Part shown: positions 9,104 to 19,073 of the stretch, piece after piece
Layout: the number at the start of each line of letters is the position of its first letter
Position numbering within the stretch: position 1 is the first letter of the stretch
Assembly: GCA_949293335.1 (NCBI GenBank)
Contig: CASFDA010000031.1
Location: 105,531-169,530 of the forward strand
DNA length: 64,000 bases
Source of the DNA: an uncultured Spirochaetales bacterium
GTDB lineage: Bacteria; Spirochaetota; Spirochaetia; Sphaerochaetales; Sphaerochaetaceae
Direction of reading: 5' to 3'
Notes under the pieces: model-generated
The model's database searches: none
Told to the model about the DNA's origin: nothing
The model's input: only the letters and a program-made list of their open reading frames with translations
Translations under genes and position numbers: made by a program

Positions 9104-10805
9104 CACGGAATTCCTTAAGTCGTTTTTCAATCTCCTTGTGGCTAGACATTGAGAGTACTTCATTTAAAAGAGTGCGACAATCATCACTTGAAAGCTTTCT
9201 CAGTTCTGCCCGGATCGGGAGAATGCGCGGAGGAGATACCGACAGCTCATCAAAGCCAAGGCCCACCAGGAGAGGAAGATACTTCTCGTCTCCCGCCATC
9301 TCCCCGCAGATAGAAGCGATCTTGCCCTTCTCATGACAAGTCCTGACTACATAGTTCAGAAGGCGAAGGATCGCGGGATGCATAGGCTGATAGAGATAAC
9401 TGACTTTCTCATTTCCTCTGTCGACAGCGAGCGTATATTGTATCAGGTCATTTGTTCCAACCGAGATGAAATCAACTTTCTCCAATATAAGATCGCATGT
9501 TATCGCGGCAGATGGAACTTCTATCATCGTCCCGACCTCAATGTCTCTGTCGTACTCTACACCCTCTTCATCAAGCTCCCTTCTGGCTTCCTGAAGGACA
9601 GAAAGTGCTTCATCAAGTTCGTCAATGGAGGATATGAGAGGAAACATGATCCTCACATTCTTGTACTTCGAAGCCTTGAGTATTCTCTTTATCTGGTTCA
9701 GGAAGATCTCTTTATGCGAAAGGGAGAACCTTATTGCCCTCCAGCCAAGTATCGGGTTCTGCTCGAAGGAATTGGAATCCTTCACTATCTTGTCACCCCC
9801 GATGTCCAGAGTACGGAACGTGACTTTGCCCTTATCTTTCATCAATCGTGCGGTCTCTTCGTACACGAACTCCCTGTCATCACTTGATGAAAAGCCCTTC
9901 TCAAGCACGAGGAATTCTGTCCTGAACAATCCTATTCCTTCTGCAGCGGCACTGACTGTCGGCTCTATTCCGTCAAGACCTTCAACGTTAGTCTTCAGGA
10001 GGATCCTCTTGCCATCCTTGGTCACCGATGGTCCTTTTACTGTCTGATAAAGTCTTTTTTCCTTCTCCTCGTCCTTTATCTTCTGATCCATCATCTGGTA
10101 GATGACCTTTCTCGACGGATCCACGATAACCGCACCAGAACTCCCATCGATTGCAACGAGAATTCCATCCTGGACACCCTGCGCGAAGTTCTTTATCCCG
10201 ACGACAGCGGGAATGCCTCTGTTCCTGGCGAGAATCGAGACATGACTTGTCTTCCCTCCAACGTCGAGAACAAGTCCCTTGAGATAGGGATAACCTTCGA
10301 TTGAAAGGAATTCGCTTGTAAGGAGGTAATCCGCGATCAGGATGGAGTCCTCCTCTAGCTTTATCCCCTTTCTTGACTTTCCGTTCAGAAGCTCCAAAAG
10401 CAGATTAGCGATGTCCTTTATCTCGACAGCTCTTTCCTTCATGTACTCATCGGAAAGTTTTTCCAAAGCGTCGACGAAAGTTGCTGTAGCACTTTCGACT
10501 GCCCATTCTGCCGGGTAGAAAGAGGAATCTATCAGATTCTTGATCGCCTTGATGTATTCCGGATCAGAGAGCATCAGCAACTCTACTGAGTAGAGGGCCC
10601 TCTCACTTTCCCCTATGGCAGAAGAAATGAGGGAGGAAATATATGATGAAGCGGAGGCCAGAGCGTCATCCAGCCTCTTCATTTCCTTCTCCCTTTCCCC
10701 TGCTGCTATCTTTTCATGTATTACGCTAACTGCATCGTGCCTGTACACATACGCTTTGGCAACTGCATAGCCAGATGATGCGGGAATGCCTTTCTCTTCC
10801 GTCAT
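9075..10805 (-). CDS. ptsI: Phosphoenolpyruvate-protein phosphotransferase (PTS enzyme I)
   Basis: Enzyme I takes phosphate from PEP onto a histidine and passes it to HPr. The 576-residue protein has the N-terminal HPr-binding region, the active-site segment GGKTSHVSILARNRGIPAV with its phospho-His, and the C-terminal PEP-binding TIM barrel with GLFRTEFL, GTNDLIQYTLAVDR and the CGEMAGD segment bearing the catalytic Cys. No ptsH or sugar-specific EII is in the window, so HPr must be encoded elsewhere. It begins a run of same-strand genes through der, the HAD gene and the coiled-coil gene. Confidence 0.96.
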   Translation of the reverse strand: MTEEKGIPASSGYAVAKAYVYRHDAVSVIHEKIAAGEREKEMKRLDDALASASSYISSLISSAIGESERALYSVELLMLSDPEYIKAIKNLIDSSFYPAEWAVESATATFVDALEKLSDEYMKERAVEIKDIANLLLELLNGKSRKGIKLEEDSILIADYLLTSEFLSIEGYPYLKGLVLDVGGKTSHVSILARNRGIPAVVGIKNFAQGVQDGILVAIDGSSGAVIVDPSRKVIYQMMDQKIKDEEKEKRLYQTVKGPSVTKDGKRILLKTNVEGLDGIEPTVSAAAEGIGLFRTEFLVLEKGFSSSDDREFVYEETARLMKDKGKVTFRTLDIGGDKIVKDSNSFEQNPILGWRAIRFSLSHKEIFLNQIKRILKASKYKNVRIMFPLISSIDELDEALSVLQEARRELDEEGVEYDRDIEVGTMIEVPSAAITCDLILEKVDFISVGTNDLIQYTLAVDRGNEKVSYLYQPMHPAILRLLNYVVRTCHEKGKIASICGEMAGDEKYLPLLVGLGFDELSVSPPRILPIRAELRKLSSDDCRTLLNEVLSMSSHKEIEKRLKEFRDERRTGDKE

Positions 10806-10917
10806 AACATCTCTATTCTACAATTGCAGTAAATCAGAGTAAAGGAGATTAGAACAAGGTGTATAGGTGTGGGTATACTCCTTTCTTTTGTGGTAAAGTC
10901 TTAAGAAGAAAGGAGAG
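10806..10917. promoter_or_regulatory. Divergent promoter region between ptsI and the GerMN gene
   Basis: For the plus-strand gene an extended -10 (TGGGTATACT, with TATACT at 10874-10879) is visible but no good -35. An AGGAG ribosome site is at 10911-10915. The ptsI side has no unambiguous promoter. Confidence 0.4.
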
Positions 10918-10920
10918 ATG

Positions 10921-11427
10921 ATGAGTCGGAAAAACATACTTCCAACGGTAGTTGCATTCATACTATATGCCATATTCCTCTTTGCGCTGATCTTCTTTTT
11001 TGGTCCCAGCATCAAGAAGAATCTCGAAGAAGGAAGATATGTAGAGAGGATGGATGAATACACAAAAAGGGAACTCATGGCAGAGACGAGGACTTTCTCA
11101 CTCTGCTACTACACGCCATATGGAAGCAAGATGAAAGACGTTGTCGTGCGAGAAAGGCCAAGCGATGACCTGCATCAGATGCTCGAGGCCCTTGTTGATA
11201 CGCCTTCCAGAAGTGTTGTCCTGGAAGGACTCATATCATACATTCCAGACGGCACCAGACTCATTGGAGCAACAATCGATGATGGAATTGCATTCATCGA
11301 CATGAGCGAGGAATTCTTATCTTCGGAAGATATAGAAAAGGCAATAGATCAAGTCAAGAAAAGCGTGAACGCACTCTATCCAGAGCTGAGGGTCTTTCTC
11401 TTAGCAGATGGAAATCCTCTTGACTGA
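10921..11427 (+). CDS. GerMN domain-containing membrane protein
   Basis: A 168-residue protein with an N-terminal transmembrane anchor (about residues 7-28) and a C-terminal GerMN domain recognisable by the pattern LISYIPDGTRLIGATIDDGIAFIDMSEEF (given from residue 100 on). GerMN domains occur in germination and envelope lipoproteins; they probably bind ligands at the cell surface. No Cys lipobox is present. ATGs at 10918 and 10921 are adjacent; the second has better spacing (5 bases) from AGGAG. The 3' end overlaps the convergent metallophosphoesterase gene by 27 bases. Confidence 0.8.
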   Translation: MSRKNILPTVVAFILYAIFLFALIFFFGPSIKKNLEEGRYVERMDEYTKRELMAETRTFSLCYYTPYGSKMKDVVVRERPSDDLHQMLEALVDTPSRSVVLEGLISYIPDGTRLIGATIDDGIAFIDMSEEFLSSEDIEKAIDQVKKSVNALYPELRVFLLADGNPLD

Positions 11428-12174
11428 AACAGCCTTCCCTGTATTCTTGTCCGCTTTTATGATCAGTCCTTGAATTGCCCCTTTTCCTTCCTTCACTTCG
11501 CTTTTGATCGGAAGCTGAGTGACTGCTCTCTCCAGTGCCTTGTCTTCCCTGCTTCCGATGACTCCATCAAGCGATCCTGTAATACCAAGGTCTGTGATAT
11601 ACGCAGTTCCGCCTGGCAGTATCTTCTCATCAGCAGTCTGAACATGAGTATGTGTTCCGACAACAGCCGTTACAAGCCCATCGAGATAGAAGGAAAGCGC
11701 CTCCTTCTCCTCTGTCCTCTCTGCATGGAAATCGACGAAGATCAGCTTTGTCTCCTTGCGGACCTTCTGGACGATCTCCTTTATCTTCGTGAAGGGATCA
11801 TCGATTACAGGAAGACCACCCTGGCGCCCTTCTGCGTTGATGACAGCAATTCCTTTCTTGATAGTGAAACCTTTGCCGACAACACCATCGGGATAATTGG
11901 CCGGACGCAAGAGCGAGTCACTCTTCTCGAGGATCTGGAAGATCTCTTCCTTCTGCCAGATATGGTTTCCGCTTGTAATGACATCAACACCCATCTTCAT
12001 GAGGTTGTCATAATCCTGCAGCGAAATACCGAAGCCACCTGCTGCATTCTCACCATTTGCGATTACAAAGTCGATATTCTCATTCTTCCTGATCTGGGAG
12101 AGGCCCAGAAAAAGGGCCCCCATTCCAGTTGTACCCGAGATGTCCCCGAGCATAAGGACATTTACATCACTCAT
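11401..12174 (-). CDS. YmdB-family metallophosphoesterase (TIGR00282)
   Basis: A 257-residue calcineurin-like phosphoesterase of the YmdB family, described as a 2',3'- or 3',5'-cyclic-nucleotide phosphodiesterase. Metal-site motifs are visible: GDISGTTG near residue 8, NGENAAGG, SGNHIW, VDFHAE and GTHTHVQTADE. It follows rny with a 2-base gap, the classical rny-ymdB pairing, which suggests a shared role in RNA or cyclic-nucleotide turnover. The first motif reads GDISG rather than the common GDIVG. Confidence 0.9.
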   Translation of the reverse strand: MSDVNVLMLGDISGTTGMGALFLGLSQIRKNENIDFVIANGENAAGGFGISLQDYDNLMKMGVDVITSGNHIWQKEEIFQILEKSDSLLRPANYPDGVVGKGFTIKKGIAVINAEGRQGGLPVIDDPFTKIKEIVQKVRKETKLIFVDFHAERTEEKEALSFYLDGLVTAVVGTHTHVQTADEKILPGGTAYITDLGITGSLDGVIGSREDKALERAVTQLPIKSEVKEGKGAIQGLIIKADKNTGKAVSVKRISIC

Positions 12175-12176
12175 AA

Positions 12177-13706
12177 TTATCTTGCGTACTCGACTACTCT
12201 GAGCTCCCTGATAATCGTCACTTTGATCTTTCCAGGATAACGGAGTTCTGCCTCGATTCTCTGTGCGATGCTGTTTGCAATCTCCCTTGCCTTCTCATCA
12301 GAGACAGCATCGCTGTTGACCATGATCCGAAGCTCACGCCCTGCCTGGATTGCAAAAGCATTCTCAACACCATCGAAACCCTTTGCGATGCTCTCAAGCG
12401 ATTCAAGACGCTTGATGTAGTTGTCGATCGACTCACGACGTGCACCAGGACGTGCCGCGCTGATCGCATCCGCAATCTGCACGATCACAGCCTCAATCGA
12501 GCTAGGCTCAACATCATTGTGGTGTGCCAGAACAGCATTGACAACACGAGGATCCTCTCCAAGCCTCTTGAGCATCTCTGCTCCAAGCTCTGCATGATTC
12601 GAATCACTTTCTGTCTCAGCACCCTTTCCAATGTCATGAAGAAGGCCGCCACGCTTTGCGATCTCACTGTCTGCTCCGACTTCACTTGCGATCATGCCCG
12701 CGAGAATCGCAACCTCTTTGGAATGCATGAGGACATTCTGTCCATAGCTAGTTCTGAAATGCAGTCTTCCGAGGGCTCTGATCAGCTCAGTCCCCATATT
12801 GTGGATACCAAGGTCAAATACGACCTTCTCACCTTCATCGACAATGATTCTTCCAACTTCTTTGGTGACTTTGTTGACAACTTCCTCGATCCTTGCAGGA
12901 TGTATCCTTCCATCCTGAACAAGACGTTCAAGGGCAACACGCGCAATTTCTTTCCTGACAGGATCGAAACAGGATATCACGACAGCTTCAGGGGTATCAT
13001 CAATGATGATATCCACACCTGTGAGGGTTTCGAGAGTACGAATATTCCTTCCTTCCCTGCCGATGATCCTGCCTTTCATCTCATCACTAGGAAGTGATAC
13101 AGACTGGGTAGTAATCTCTCCGGAGACTTCCGTGGCAAGCCTCTGGATGGTAGAGACAATAATATCCCTTGCAACCTTCTCGGCGGACAGCTGTGTCTCG
13201 CTCTCTATCTTGTTGATATATACCTGACCATCATGCCTTGCCGTCTCCTTCATCTCTTCGATGATGAGATTCTTGGCTTCCTCGCTGGTCATTGAGGCAA
13301 CCTTCTCAAGTTCATTGATGAGGTTGTTCTCCCTCTCTGTTACTTCTTCTTCCCTCTTTTCTAGATCCTCTTCCTTATCTCCAAGTTGCTGCTTAAGTTC
13401 CTCCAGCTCCGTTTGCTTATGTTCAAGATTCATTTCCTTCTGCAGAAGTCGTCTTTCGCTCTTCTGCAGTTCCATTCTTCTTTCCCTAGCCTCGCGTTCG
13501 TTCTGCTGCTGTTCTTTCTGCAGAGTCTCACGAGTTTCAAGCATCAGTTCCTTCGCTTCTGCCTCTGCCTTGTTCTTGGCCTCATTCCGTACCCGGATAG
13601 CCTCCTGCTCAGCAGATGTAAGCTTATATTTGGCGTAAAGCCATCTGACGATAACGCCGACAGCAAAACCTACCAGACAACTTAGGAGAAGATAAAAAAT
13701 GCCCAT
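12177..13706 (-). CDS. rny: Ribonuclease Y
   Basis: RNase Y is the membrane-bound endoribonuclease that starts mRNA decay. The protein has an N-terminal transmembrane segment, a long Glu/Lys/Gln coiled coil (about residues 30-190), a KH domain with GRIIGREGRNIRTLE, and an HD domain with GLLHDIGKG carrying the catalytic His-Asp. I start at 13706 (509 residues) because AAGGAGGG lies 7 bases upstream; the longer in-frame reading to 13802 covers the promoter. A clear promoter sits just upstream. Confidence 0.96.
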   Translation of the reverse strand: MGIFYLLLSCLVGFAVGVIVRWLYAKYKLTSAEQEAIRVRNEAKNKAEAEAKELMLETRETLQKEQQQNEREARERRMELQKSERRLLQKEMNLEHKQTELEELKQQLGDKEEDLEKREEEVTERENNLINELEKVASMTSEEAKNLIIEEMKETARHDGQVYINKIESETQLSAEKVARDIIVSTIQRLATEVSGEITTQSVSLPSDEMKGRIIGREGRNIRTLETLTGVDIIIDDTPEAVVISCFDPVRKEIARVALERLVQDGRIHPARIEEVVNKVTKEVGRIIVDEGEKVVFDLGIHNMGTELIRALGRLHFRTSYGQNVLMHSKEVAILAGMIASEVGADSEIAKRGGLLHDIGKGAETESDSNHAELGAEMLKRLGEDPRVVNAVLAHHNDVEPSSIEAVIVQIADAISAARPGARRESIDNYIKRLESLESIAKGFDGVENAFAIQAGRELRIMVNSDAVSDEKAREIANSIAQRIEAELRYPGKIKVTIIRELRVVEYAR

Positions 13707-13743
13707 TTTATATCCCTCCTTGGCAAAAATCCAACGTATTCTG

Positions 13744-13772
13744 ATATTGTACCAAAGACAGTTGGCTGTCAA
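13744..13772 (-). promoter_or_regulatory. rny promoter
   Basis: On the minus strand TTGACA (13767-13772) and CAATAT (13744-13749) are separated by 17 bases, immediately after the rplQ terminator and about 40 bases before the rny start. Confidence 0.7.
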
Positions 13773-13788
13773 GGATTGCAGAGGGCAT

Positions 13789-13814
13789 GAAAAAACCGCC
13801 ACCCATGGTGACGG
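13789..13814 (-). terminator. Terminator of the ribosomal super-operon after rplQ
   Basis: An 8-bp stem (one G-U pair) with a 3-base loop is followed on the minus strand by TTTTTT. It lies about 30 bases after the rplQ stop and closes the block that begins at rpsJ. Confidence 0.9.
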
Positions 13815-13846
13815 CTAATGGAAAATTAAATTTCCAGGCGAGAAAT

Positions 13847-14269
13847 TCAGTTCGCCTTTGCTGCCTTTTCGTCCTTTTTTTTGGACTTCTCGGCCTTGGC
13901 TTCCTTCTTCTCTGTCTTCTCGACGAGTTCAAGGATAACCATCTCTGCTGCGTCTCCAAGACGATAACCCGTCTTGAGAATCCTTGTGTAACCGCCCTTG
14001 CGTTCACTGAACATAGGTGCGATTTCCTTGAAGAGCTTTGCAAGGACTGCTTCATCCTTGATGTCGCGAGCAACCATCCTGCGGTTGTGGACATTGTCCA
14101 CCTTCGCGCGGGTGATCATCTTCTCTGCAACCTTCCTCACTTCAAGGGCCTTTGCCTTCGTGGTCTCAATCCTCTCATATCTGAAGAGGGATGTGACCAT
14201 GCTGCGCTTCAGGGCCGTACGCTCACTGGTCGTGCGGGAAAGCGCATTGAATCCATGTCTATGCCTCAT
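13847..14269 (-). CDS. rplQ: 50S ribosomal protein L17
   Basis: L17 binds 23S rRNA near the exit tunnel of the large subunit. The hallmark start [12 protein letters not shown] and the core [16 protein letters not shown] segment are intact. It has 140 residues; the last 25 form a Lys/Glu/Ala-rich tail longer than in the E. coli protein. Its start overlaps the rpoA end by 11 bases, the usual coupled arrangement. It is the last gene of the super-operon. Confidence 0.97.
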   Translation of the reverse strand: MRHRHGFNALSRTTSERTALKRSMVTSLFRYERIETTKAKALEVRKVAEKMITRAKVDNVHNRRMVARDIKDEAVLAKLFKEIAPMFSERKGGYTRILKTGYRLGDAAEMVILELVEKTEKKEAKAEKSKKKDEKAAKAN

Positions 14270-15314
14270 TGTCCACTTCCTTGTTTTCTGGAACTTTGAT
14301 AGATGTTTTCAAGACACTGAAGTCGGTCATTCCAAGGGTAAGACCCCATTCCTTGAGCTTATCCTTGATCTCAGAAAGGCTCTTCTTTCCGAAGTTCCTT
14401 GTCTTACCGATCTCCTCTTCTGTCTTCCTTGCCAGATCACCAATAGTCTTGATTCCTGCATTCTTGAGGCAGTTGGAGGATCTGACTGTGAGCTCAAGCT
14501 CCTCAACCGGGGTATCAAGAATGCCCCTGATCCTCTTCTCGTCCTCATCGACTTCAGGTCCGTTGGAGATGGATCCCTCGTCGAAGTTGATGAACACAGT
14601 GAAGTGCTCCTTGATGATCTTTGCAGCCTCGCCGAGCGCATTCTCAGGGGAAATGGTACCGTCAGTATCGATGTCGAGGATCAGTTTGTCATAATCGTTC
14701 CTCTGACCAACCCTTGTCGGCTCAATCGAGTACTTGACCCTCTTTACCGGTGAATAGAAAGCATCGATGCAGATCGTTCCAGGTTCCTCTGTATATTTCT
14801 CGCTCATCTCGCTTGGAACATATCCACGTCCGAAGTCGATCTGAACTTCCATCTCCAGGTCGCAGTCGTCCATCATCGTGAAAAGAACGAGGTCCTTGTT
14901 CTTGATCTCAACCAAGTTCTTTTCCAAGTCGGCACCTGTAATCACGCCAGGGCCCTTTGCCACGACGGTGAATACTGTCTCCTCCGAATCTTCCGGCATG
15001 CTGATCTGGAGCTTCTTTATGGCAGCTATGATATCGTTAATATCTTCCTTGACCCCTGGAAGTGATTCATACTCGCTTGTGACAAGGTGCGGTGTCCTTT
15101 CCTCTCCGACAAAGGTCGTGAACCTGATTGCGGAGACTGCATAACCCTGAATCGAAGAAAGGAGGACACGACGAAGAGTATTTCCAACGGTCGTTCCGAA
15201 TCCTCTCTCGAACGGACACGCGATAAAGCGTCCGTGTGTTTCAGATGCTACAGTGTGGTCACAAGAGATTCCAGTAGGTTTCTTGAAGCCCTTAAGAAGG
15301 GTTTTTCTAGCCAT
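14259..15314 (-). CDS. rpoA: DNA-directed RNA polymerase subunit alpha
   Basis: The alpha subunit nucleates RNA polymerase assembly and contacts activators and UP elements. The N-terminal domain contains [21 protein letters not shown] (listed from residue 39), and the C-terminal domain has the [19 protein letters not shown] helix-hairpin-helix. At 351 residues it is full length. It lies between rpsK and rplQ; rpsD, which often separates rpsK and rpoA, is absent. Confidence 0.98.
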   Translation of the reverse strand: MARKTLLKGFKKPTGISCDHTVASETHGRFIACPFERGFGTTVGNTLRRVLLSSIQGYAVSAIRFTTFVGEERTPHLVTSEYESLPGVKEDINDIIAAIKKLQISMPEDSEETVFTVVAKGPGVITGADLEKNLVEIKNKDLVLFTMMDDCDLEMEVQIDFGRGYVPSEMSEKYTEEPGTICIDAFYSPVKRVKYSIEPTRVGQRNDYDKLILDIDTDGTISPENALGEAAKIIKEHFTVFINFDEGSISNGPEVDEDEKRIRGILDTPVEELELTVRSSNCLKNAGIKTIGDLARKTEEEIGKTRNFGKKSLSEIKDKLKEWGLTLGMTDFSVLKTSIKVPENKEVDNEA

Positions 15315-15352
15315 TTGCTACTCCTTATTAAACTCTTTGGCAGGCCAAAGAA

Positions 15353-15730
15353 TCAGACACGACGGGTCTTGCGAGGGCGGCAACCGTTGTGCGGAATGGG
15401 TGTTACGTCCCTCATGGAACGTACCTTTACGCCGAGAACTCCAATAGTCCTGATCGCGCTCTCCCTTCCGACTCCTGGTCCCTTGACGAATACGTTGACC
15501 TCTTTGAGGCCATAATCCATCGCCTTCTTCACAGCTGCCTCACAGATTGTCTGGGCAGCATATGGAGTGGACTTCTTTGCGCCACGGAAACCAAGACCAC
15601 CAGCAGAGGCCCAACTGAGAGTATTCCCTGCAAGGTCGGTAACGGTAATGATTGTGTTATTGAAGCTTGTCTGGATATATACGTTTCCTTCCAAAACAGT
15701 CTTTTTAATCTTTTTCTTTACAGTAGCCAT
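15353..15730 (-). CDS. rpsK: 30S ribosomal protein S11
   Basis: S11 lies on the 30S platform and helps shape the mRNA exit site. Conserved segments [37 protein letters not shown] and the C-terminal [14 protein letters not shown] are present in 125 residues. It follows rpsM by 12 bases. Confidence 0.98.
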   Translation of the reverse strand: MATVKKKIKKTVLEGNVYIQTSFNNTIITVTDLAGNTLSWASAGGLGFRGAKKSTPYAAQTICEAAVKKAMDYGLKEVNVFVKGPGVGRESAIRTIGVLGVKVRSMRDVTPIPHNGCRPRKTRRV

Positions 15731-15742
15731 CTCAATCAGTCC

Positions 15743-16108
15743 TTATTTCTTCTTTCCGGCAACAGTCTTCTTCTTGCCCTTTCTTGTCCTGGCGTTGGTC
15801 TTTGTCCTCTGTCCGCGGACAGGAAGGCCCTTCCTGTGTCTAAGTCCCCTGTAGCAACCAATGTCCATGAGCCTCTTGATGTTGAGAGCAACTTCGGTCC
15901 TGAGGTGACCTTCGATCTTGTAGTCCTCCTCGATGACCTTTCTCAAGAGAGCAATCTGATCCTGATCCAGAGTATTGATCCTCACGTCTGGATCGATTTC
16001 AGTCTTGGTGCAGATATCGAGTGCAGACTTCCTGCCGATTCCATAAATATATGTCAGTGCGATCTTGACAGCCTTGTTAGGCAAATCGACACCAGCTATA
16101 CGTGCCAT
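15743..16108 (-). CDS. rpsM: 30S ribosomal protein S13
   Basis: S13 forms intersubunit bridges in the head of the small subunit and contacts the P-site tRNA. The start [18 protein letters not shown] and the basic [23 protein letters not shown] tail (segments of the last 35 residues) are canonical; length is 121. Confidence 0.98.
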   Translation of the reverse strand: MARIAGVDLPNKAVKIALTYIYGIGRKSALDICTKTEIDPDVRINTLDQDQIALLRKVIEEDYKIEGHLRTEVALNIKRLMDIGCYRGLRHRKGLPVRGQRTKTNARTRKGKKKTVAGKKK

Positions 16109-16121
16109 TCTGGCCTCCTAA

Positions 16122-16235
16122 TTATTTCTGCCTCTGCTTATGCTTCGGATTCTCGCAGATTATGCGTACCACACCGGCACGTCTGATTACTTTACACTTG
16201 TCACAAATTGGTTTGACACTTGCTCTGACTTTCAT
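16122..16235 (-). CDS. rpmJ: 50S ribosomal protein L36
   Basis: A 37-residue protein read from 16235 to the TAA at 16122. It begins [16 protein letters not shown] and ends KHKQRQK. The zinc ribbon ligands C11, C14, C27 and H32 are all present, so this is the zinc-binding (C+) form. A GAGGAG ribosome site precedes it. It sits between secY and rpsM as in most bacteria; infA and map are missing from this spot. Confidence 0.95.
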   Translation of the reverse strand: MKVRASVKPICDKCKVIRRAGVVRIICENPKHKQRQK

Positions 16236-16247
16236 TTTGAGCTCCTC

Positions 16248-17549
16248 TTAAAATTTCTTGACCTTGTGCTTCTTTACGGCAACAAAGCCTTCGTGATGAT
16301 GCGTCTTCATCAATCCATCAAGCTGCCTCATCGTGTCGAGGTCTACGCCGACAAGAATGATCAGCGATGTACCACCGAACAGCATGGCAACGTTTGGCTG
16401 GAAGTCGAAGAACATCTGAATCAGGGTCGGAATCAAAGCGATAAAAGCCAAGAACAGCGATCCTGGAAGAACGATACGGTTGAGAACCTTCGTGAGGTAC
16501 TCCTCCATTTTCTCGTTCCTGATGCCAGGAATAGAACCACCGTTATCACGGATATTCTTTGCCATCTCGATCGGATTGAGACTGACCTGAGTATAGAAGA
16601 ACGCAAAACCTATAATCAACAAGGTGTAGATAATCAGATAGGGGGCACCCTGAGGATCTAGGAAGTTTGCGACCCTGCGCAACCACTCAATTTGCGAATT
16701 ATATCCGATTTGAAGAGGGAAGGAAAGAAGGGCAGACGCGAAAATAACTGGAATAACACCAGAAGGATTGATCTTGAAAGGAATGTATGTTGACTGTGAG
16801 CCATACATCATTCTTCCAACTACCCTACGCGAATACTGCACAGGAATCTTCCTCTGTCCCTGCTCCTCGTATACAACCAAGGCCACGACGAAGAAGAACA
16901 TAACGATCACCATGATAAGGGCAATCGGGTTCATGTCACCGTTTGTGATATCCCTGACGACCGTGTAGGATGCGCTCGGGATTCTGGCAACGATACCAGC
17001 AAAGATCAGAAGGGAAATTCCATTTCCGATTCCATACTGTGTAATGCGTTCACCGATCCAGACCAAAAGCATCGAACCTGTCGTTACCGATACGATGGCA
17101 ATGAGTGTAAACGGTACAGTGCCTAGGTAGAGAGCTCCAGGAATACTGCGTGCATATACTGTTGTAGCAAGCGACTGGAGGATACATACCAAAATAGTGC
17201 CGTAACGTGTATACTGCTTGATCTTCTTTGAGCCCTGTGGATCTCTTGCAAGCTTCTTGAGAGATGGAATAACGAGCATCAGCAACTGGATTATGATCTG
17301 TGTGCTGATGTAAGGCATTACACCGAGCATGAAAATCGAGAAGTTGCTGAATGCACCACCTGAGAAGAAGTTAAGGTATTCAACAAAGCTGTTTGATCCA
17401 CTTCTGAAATAGTTAAGAACCGCAGCTGTATTGATGCCAGGGATAGGGATAACAGTACCAATTCGGGTTACAATAAGTAGCCCGAATGTGATAAGTATCT
17501 TCTTTCTGACATCCCTCATGCGGAACATATCTGTCAAAGTGTTTGCCAT
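16248..17549 (-). CDS. secY: Protein translocase subunit SecY
   Basis: SecY is the channel of the Sec translocon in the inner membrane. The 433 residues show ten hydrophobic segments, the plug/TM2a region after residue 60, and conserved cytoplasmic loops such as QYTRYGTIL and the C-terminal basic tail. It lies in the spc operon after rplO. Its partner SecE is encoded at 40703-40882. Confidence 0.98.
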   Translation of the reverse strand: MANTLTDMFRMRDVRKKILITFGLLIVTRIGTVIPIPGINTAAVLNYFRSGSNSFVEYLNFFSGGAFSNFSIFMLGVMPYISTQIIIQLLMLVIPSLKKLARDPQGSKKIKQYTRYGTILVCILQSLATTVYARSIPGALYLGTVPFTLIAIVSVTTGSMLLVWIGERITQYGIGNGISLLIFAGIVARIPSASYTVVRDITNGDMNPIALIMVIVMFFFVVALVVYEEQGQRKIPVQYSRRVVGRMMYGSQSTYIPFKINPSGVIPVIFASALLSFPLQIGYNSQIEWLRRVANFLDPQGAPYLIIYTLLIIGFAFFYTQVSLNPIEMAKNIRDNGGSIPGIRNEKMEEYLTKVLNRIVLPGSLFLAFIALIPTLIQMFFDFQPNVAMLFGGTSLIILVGVDLDTMRQLDGLMKTHHHEGFVAVKKHKVKKF

Positions 17550-17567
17550 TAGGATACCTTCTTACAG

Positions 17568-17999
17568 TTATTTGACTTCGCCGCCAGCTGCAACGATCTT
17601 CTCAGAAGCAGGCTTGGAGAGCTTTACACCCTCTACTGTGAGCTTCTTTGTCAACTCGCCGTTGGCAAGGATCTTAGCAGAAGTATCCTTACCCTTGAGA
17701 AGACCCTTCTCCCTGAGAGTTGCATCATTTACAACTTCACCTTCCTCGTATGCATTCTCGAGATCCATAAGACCTACAGCCTGATACGTTACTTTGAAAG
17801 GAGCATTGGAGAATCCTCTGCTGGCAACACGCCTGTAAAGAGGCATCTGTCCACCTTCGAATCCAAGTCTGACACCACCGCCAGAGCGTGAATTCTGTCC
17901 ATCATGTCCTCGTCCGCAAGCTCTACCCTTGGAAGATGCACCACGGCCGACGATAGTCTTTTTCTTTGTAGCACCAAAAGGCTTTACGATCTGTGCCAT
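17568..17999 (-). CDS. rplO: 50S ribosomal protein L15
   Basis: L15 is an early assembly protein of the large subunit. Family motifs GRGASSKGRACGRGHDGQNSR (within residues 18-39) and GFEGGQMPLYRR are intact, 143 residues. It precedes secY with an 18-base gap. Confidence 0.97.
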   Translation of the reverse strand: MAQIVKPFGATKKKTIVGRGASSKGRACGRGHDGQNSRSGGGVRLGFEGGQMPLYRRVASRGFSNAPFKVTYQAVGLMDLENAYEEGEVVNDATLREKGLLKGKDTSAKILANGELTKKLTVEGVKLSKPASEKIVAAGGEVK

Positions 18000-18001
18000 C
18001 C

Positions 18002-18184
18002 TTACACCTCCTCAACCTTTACAAGGTGACTTACAGTGCGGACCATACCCTGGAATACCGGGTTGTTCTCGCGAACAACAGAGGAGCCTACCTTGCCAAG
18101 ACCAAGGGCCTTGATAGTCCCTCTCTGCTTTGGCAGTGTGCGGCTAAGTCCTCTGACCAATGTGATCTTTATCTGGTTTGCCAT
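18002..18184 (-). CDS. rpmD: 50S ribosomal protein L30
   Basis: A 60-residue L30 with the signature ITLVRGLSRTLPKQR and GLGKVGSSVVREN. I use the ATG at 18184; an in-frame codon at 18196 would add four residues. It lies two bases after rpsE and two before rplO. Confidence 0.95.
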   Translation of the reverse strand: MANQIKITLVRGLSRTLPKQRGTIKALGLGKVGSSVVRENNPVFQGMVRTVSHLVKVEEV

Positions 18185-18186
18185 AT

Positions 18187-18693
18187 TTAGCTCCACATTT
18201 CCTTCAGGGACTTACCCCTGTTCTTTGCAACCTGAGCAGCGTCAAAGAGGTTCTCAAGACCATCAAATGTTGCCTTGACAGTGTTGATACCATTCCTTGA
18301 GCCAAGGGACTTGCTGATGATGTCCTTGATTCCAGCTGCATCGCAAACGAGACGTACTGCACCGCCTGCGATAACGCCAGTTCCAGGAACAGCTGGCTTC
18401 AAGATTACAGAAGCGCTCTTGAAGTTGCCCACGATGTCATGAGGAATCGTGTTACCCTTCAGAGGAACCTGAATCATATGTGCCTTGGCCTTCTCTGTTG
18501 CCTTTCTGATTGCATCTGTGACGTCATTTGCCTTTCCGAAGCCATATCCGACAGAGCCGTTGCCGTTTCCTACTACGACGACAGCGGAGAAAGAGTATCT
18601 CCTACCACCCTTAACGACCTTGACTACGCGGTTGAGCTTCACAAGCTTTTCGACATATCCGTCTTTAGTTTCTTTTTCCTTAGCCTTGTCCAT
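18187..18693 (-). CDS. rpsE: 30S ribosomal protein S5
   Basis: S5 contributes to decoding accuracy and mRNA helicase activity at the entry channel. The double-stranded RNA-binding N-terminal domain holds [17 protein letters not shown] and [10 protein letters not shown]; the C-terminal domain holds [11 protein letters not shown]. 168 residues, tightly packed between rplR and rpmD. Confidence 0.98.
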   Translation of the reverse strand: MDKAKEKETKDGYVEKLVKLNRVVKVVKGGRRYSFSAVVVVGNGNGSVGYGFGKANDVTDAIRKATEKAKAHMIQVPLKGNTIPHDIVGNFKSASVILKPAVPGTGVIAGGAVRLVCDAAGIKDIISKSLGSRNGINTVKATFDGLENLFDAAQVAKNRGKSLKEMWS

Positions 18694-18701
18694 ACTCTCT
18701 C

Positions 18702-19061
18702 CTAGAACTTCACGCCGGCCTTTCTAGCCCCATCGGCAATCGACTTCACGATTCCATGGTAAACATATCCGTTTCTGTCAAAAACAACCTCGGTGATGTT
18801 CTTCTCGATGAGCCTCTTGCCAACTACTTCACCGAGCTGAGCAGCGTCCTGAACTGTATTCTTCAGACCCTTGAGCTCCTTCTCGAGAGTGGAAGCGGAA
18901 GCGAGAGTGCGTCCTGTCGTGTCATCGATGACCTGGACATACATATGCAGATTACTTCTGAAGACAGTCATCCTTGGGCGTGTAGCTGTCCCGGAAATGC
19001 TCTTTCTGATGTGAGCCTTTCTCTTGAGCTGCCTTCTTCTCTTATCGATCATTCTGTCCAT
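18702..19061 (-). CDS. rplR: 50S ribosomal protein L18
   Basis: L18 carries 5S rRNA into the large subunit together with L5. Family features are [30 protein letters not shown] and the C-terminal [20 protein letters not shown]; 119 residues. The adjacent MDR and MIDKRRR starts leave the first residues uncertain. Confidence 0.97.
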   Translation of the reverse strand: MDRMIDKRRRQLKRKAHIRKSISGTATRPRMTVFRSNLHMYVQVIDDTTGRTLASASTLEKELKGLKNTVQDAAQLGEVVGKRLIEKNITEVVFDRNGYVYHGIVKSIADGARKAGVKF

Positions 19062-19073
19062 AACCTAACCACC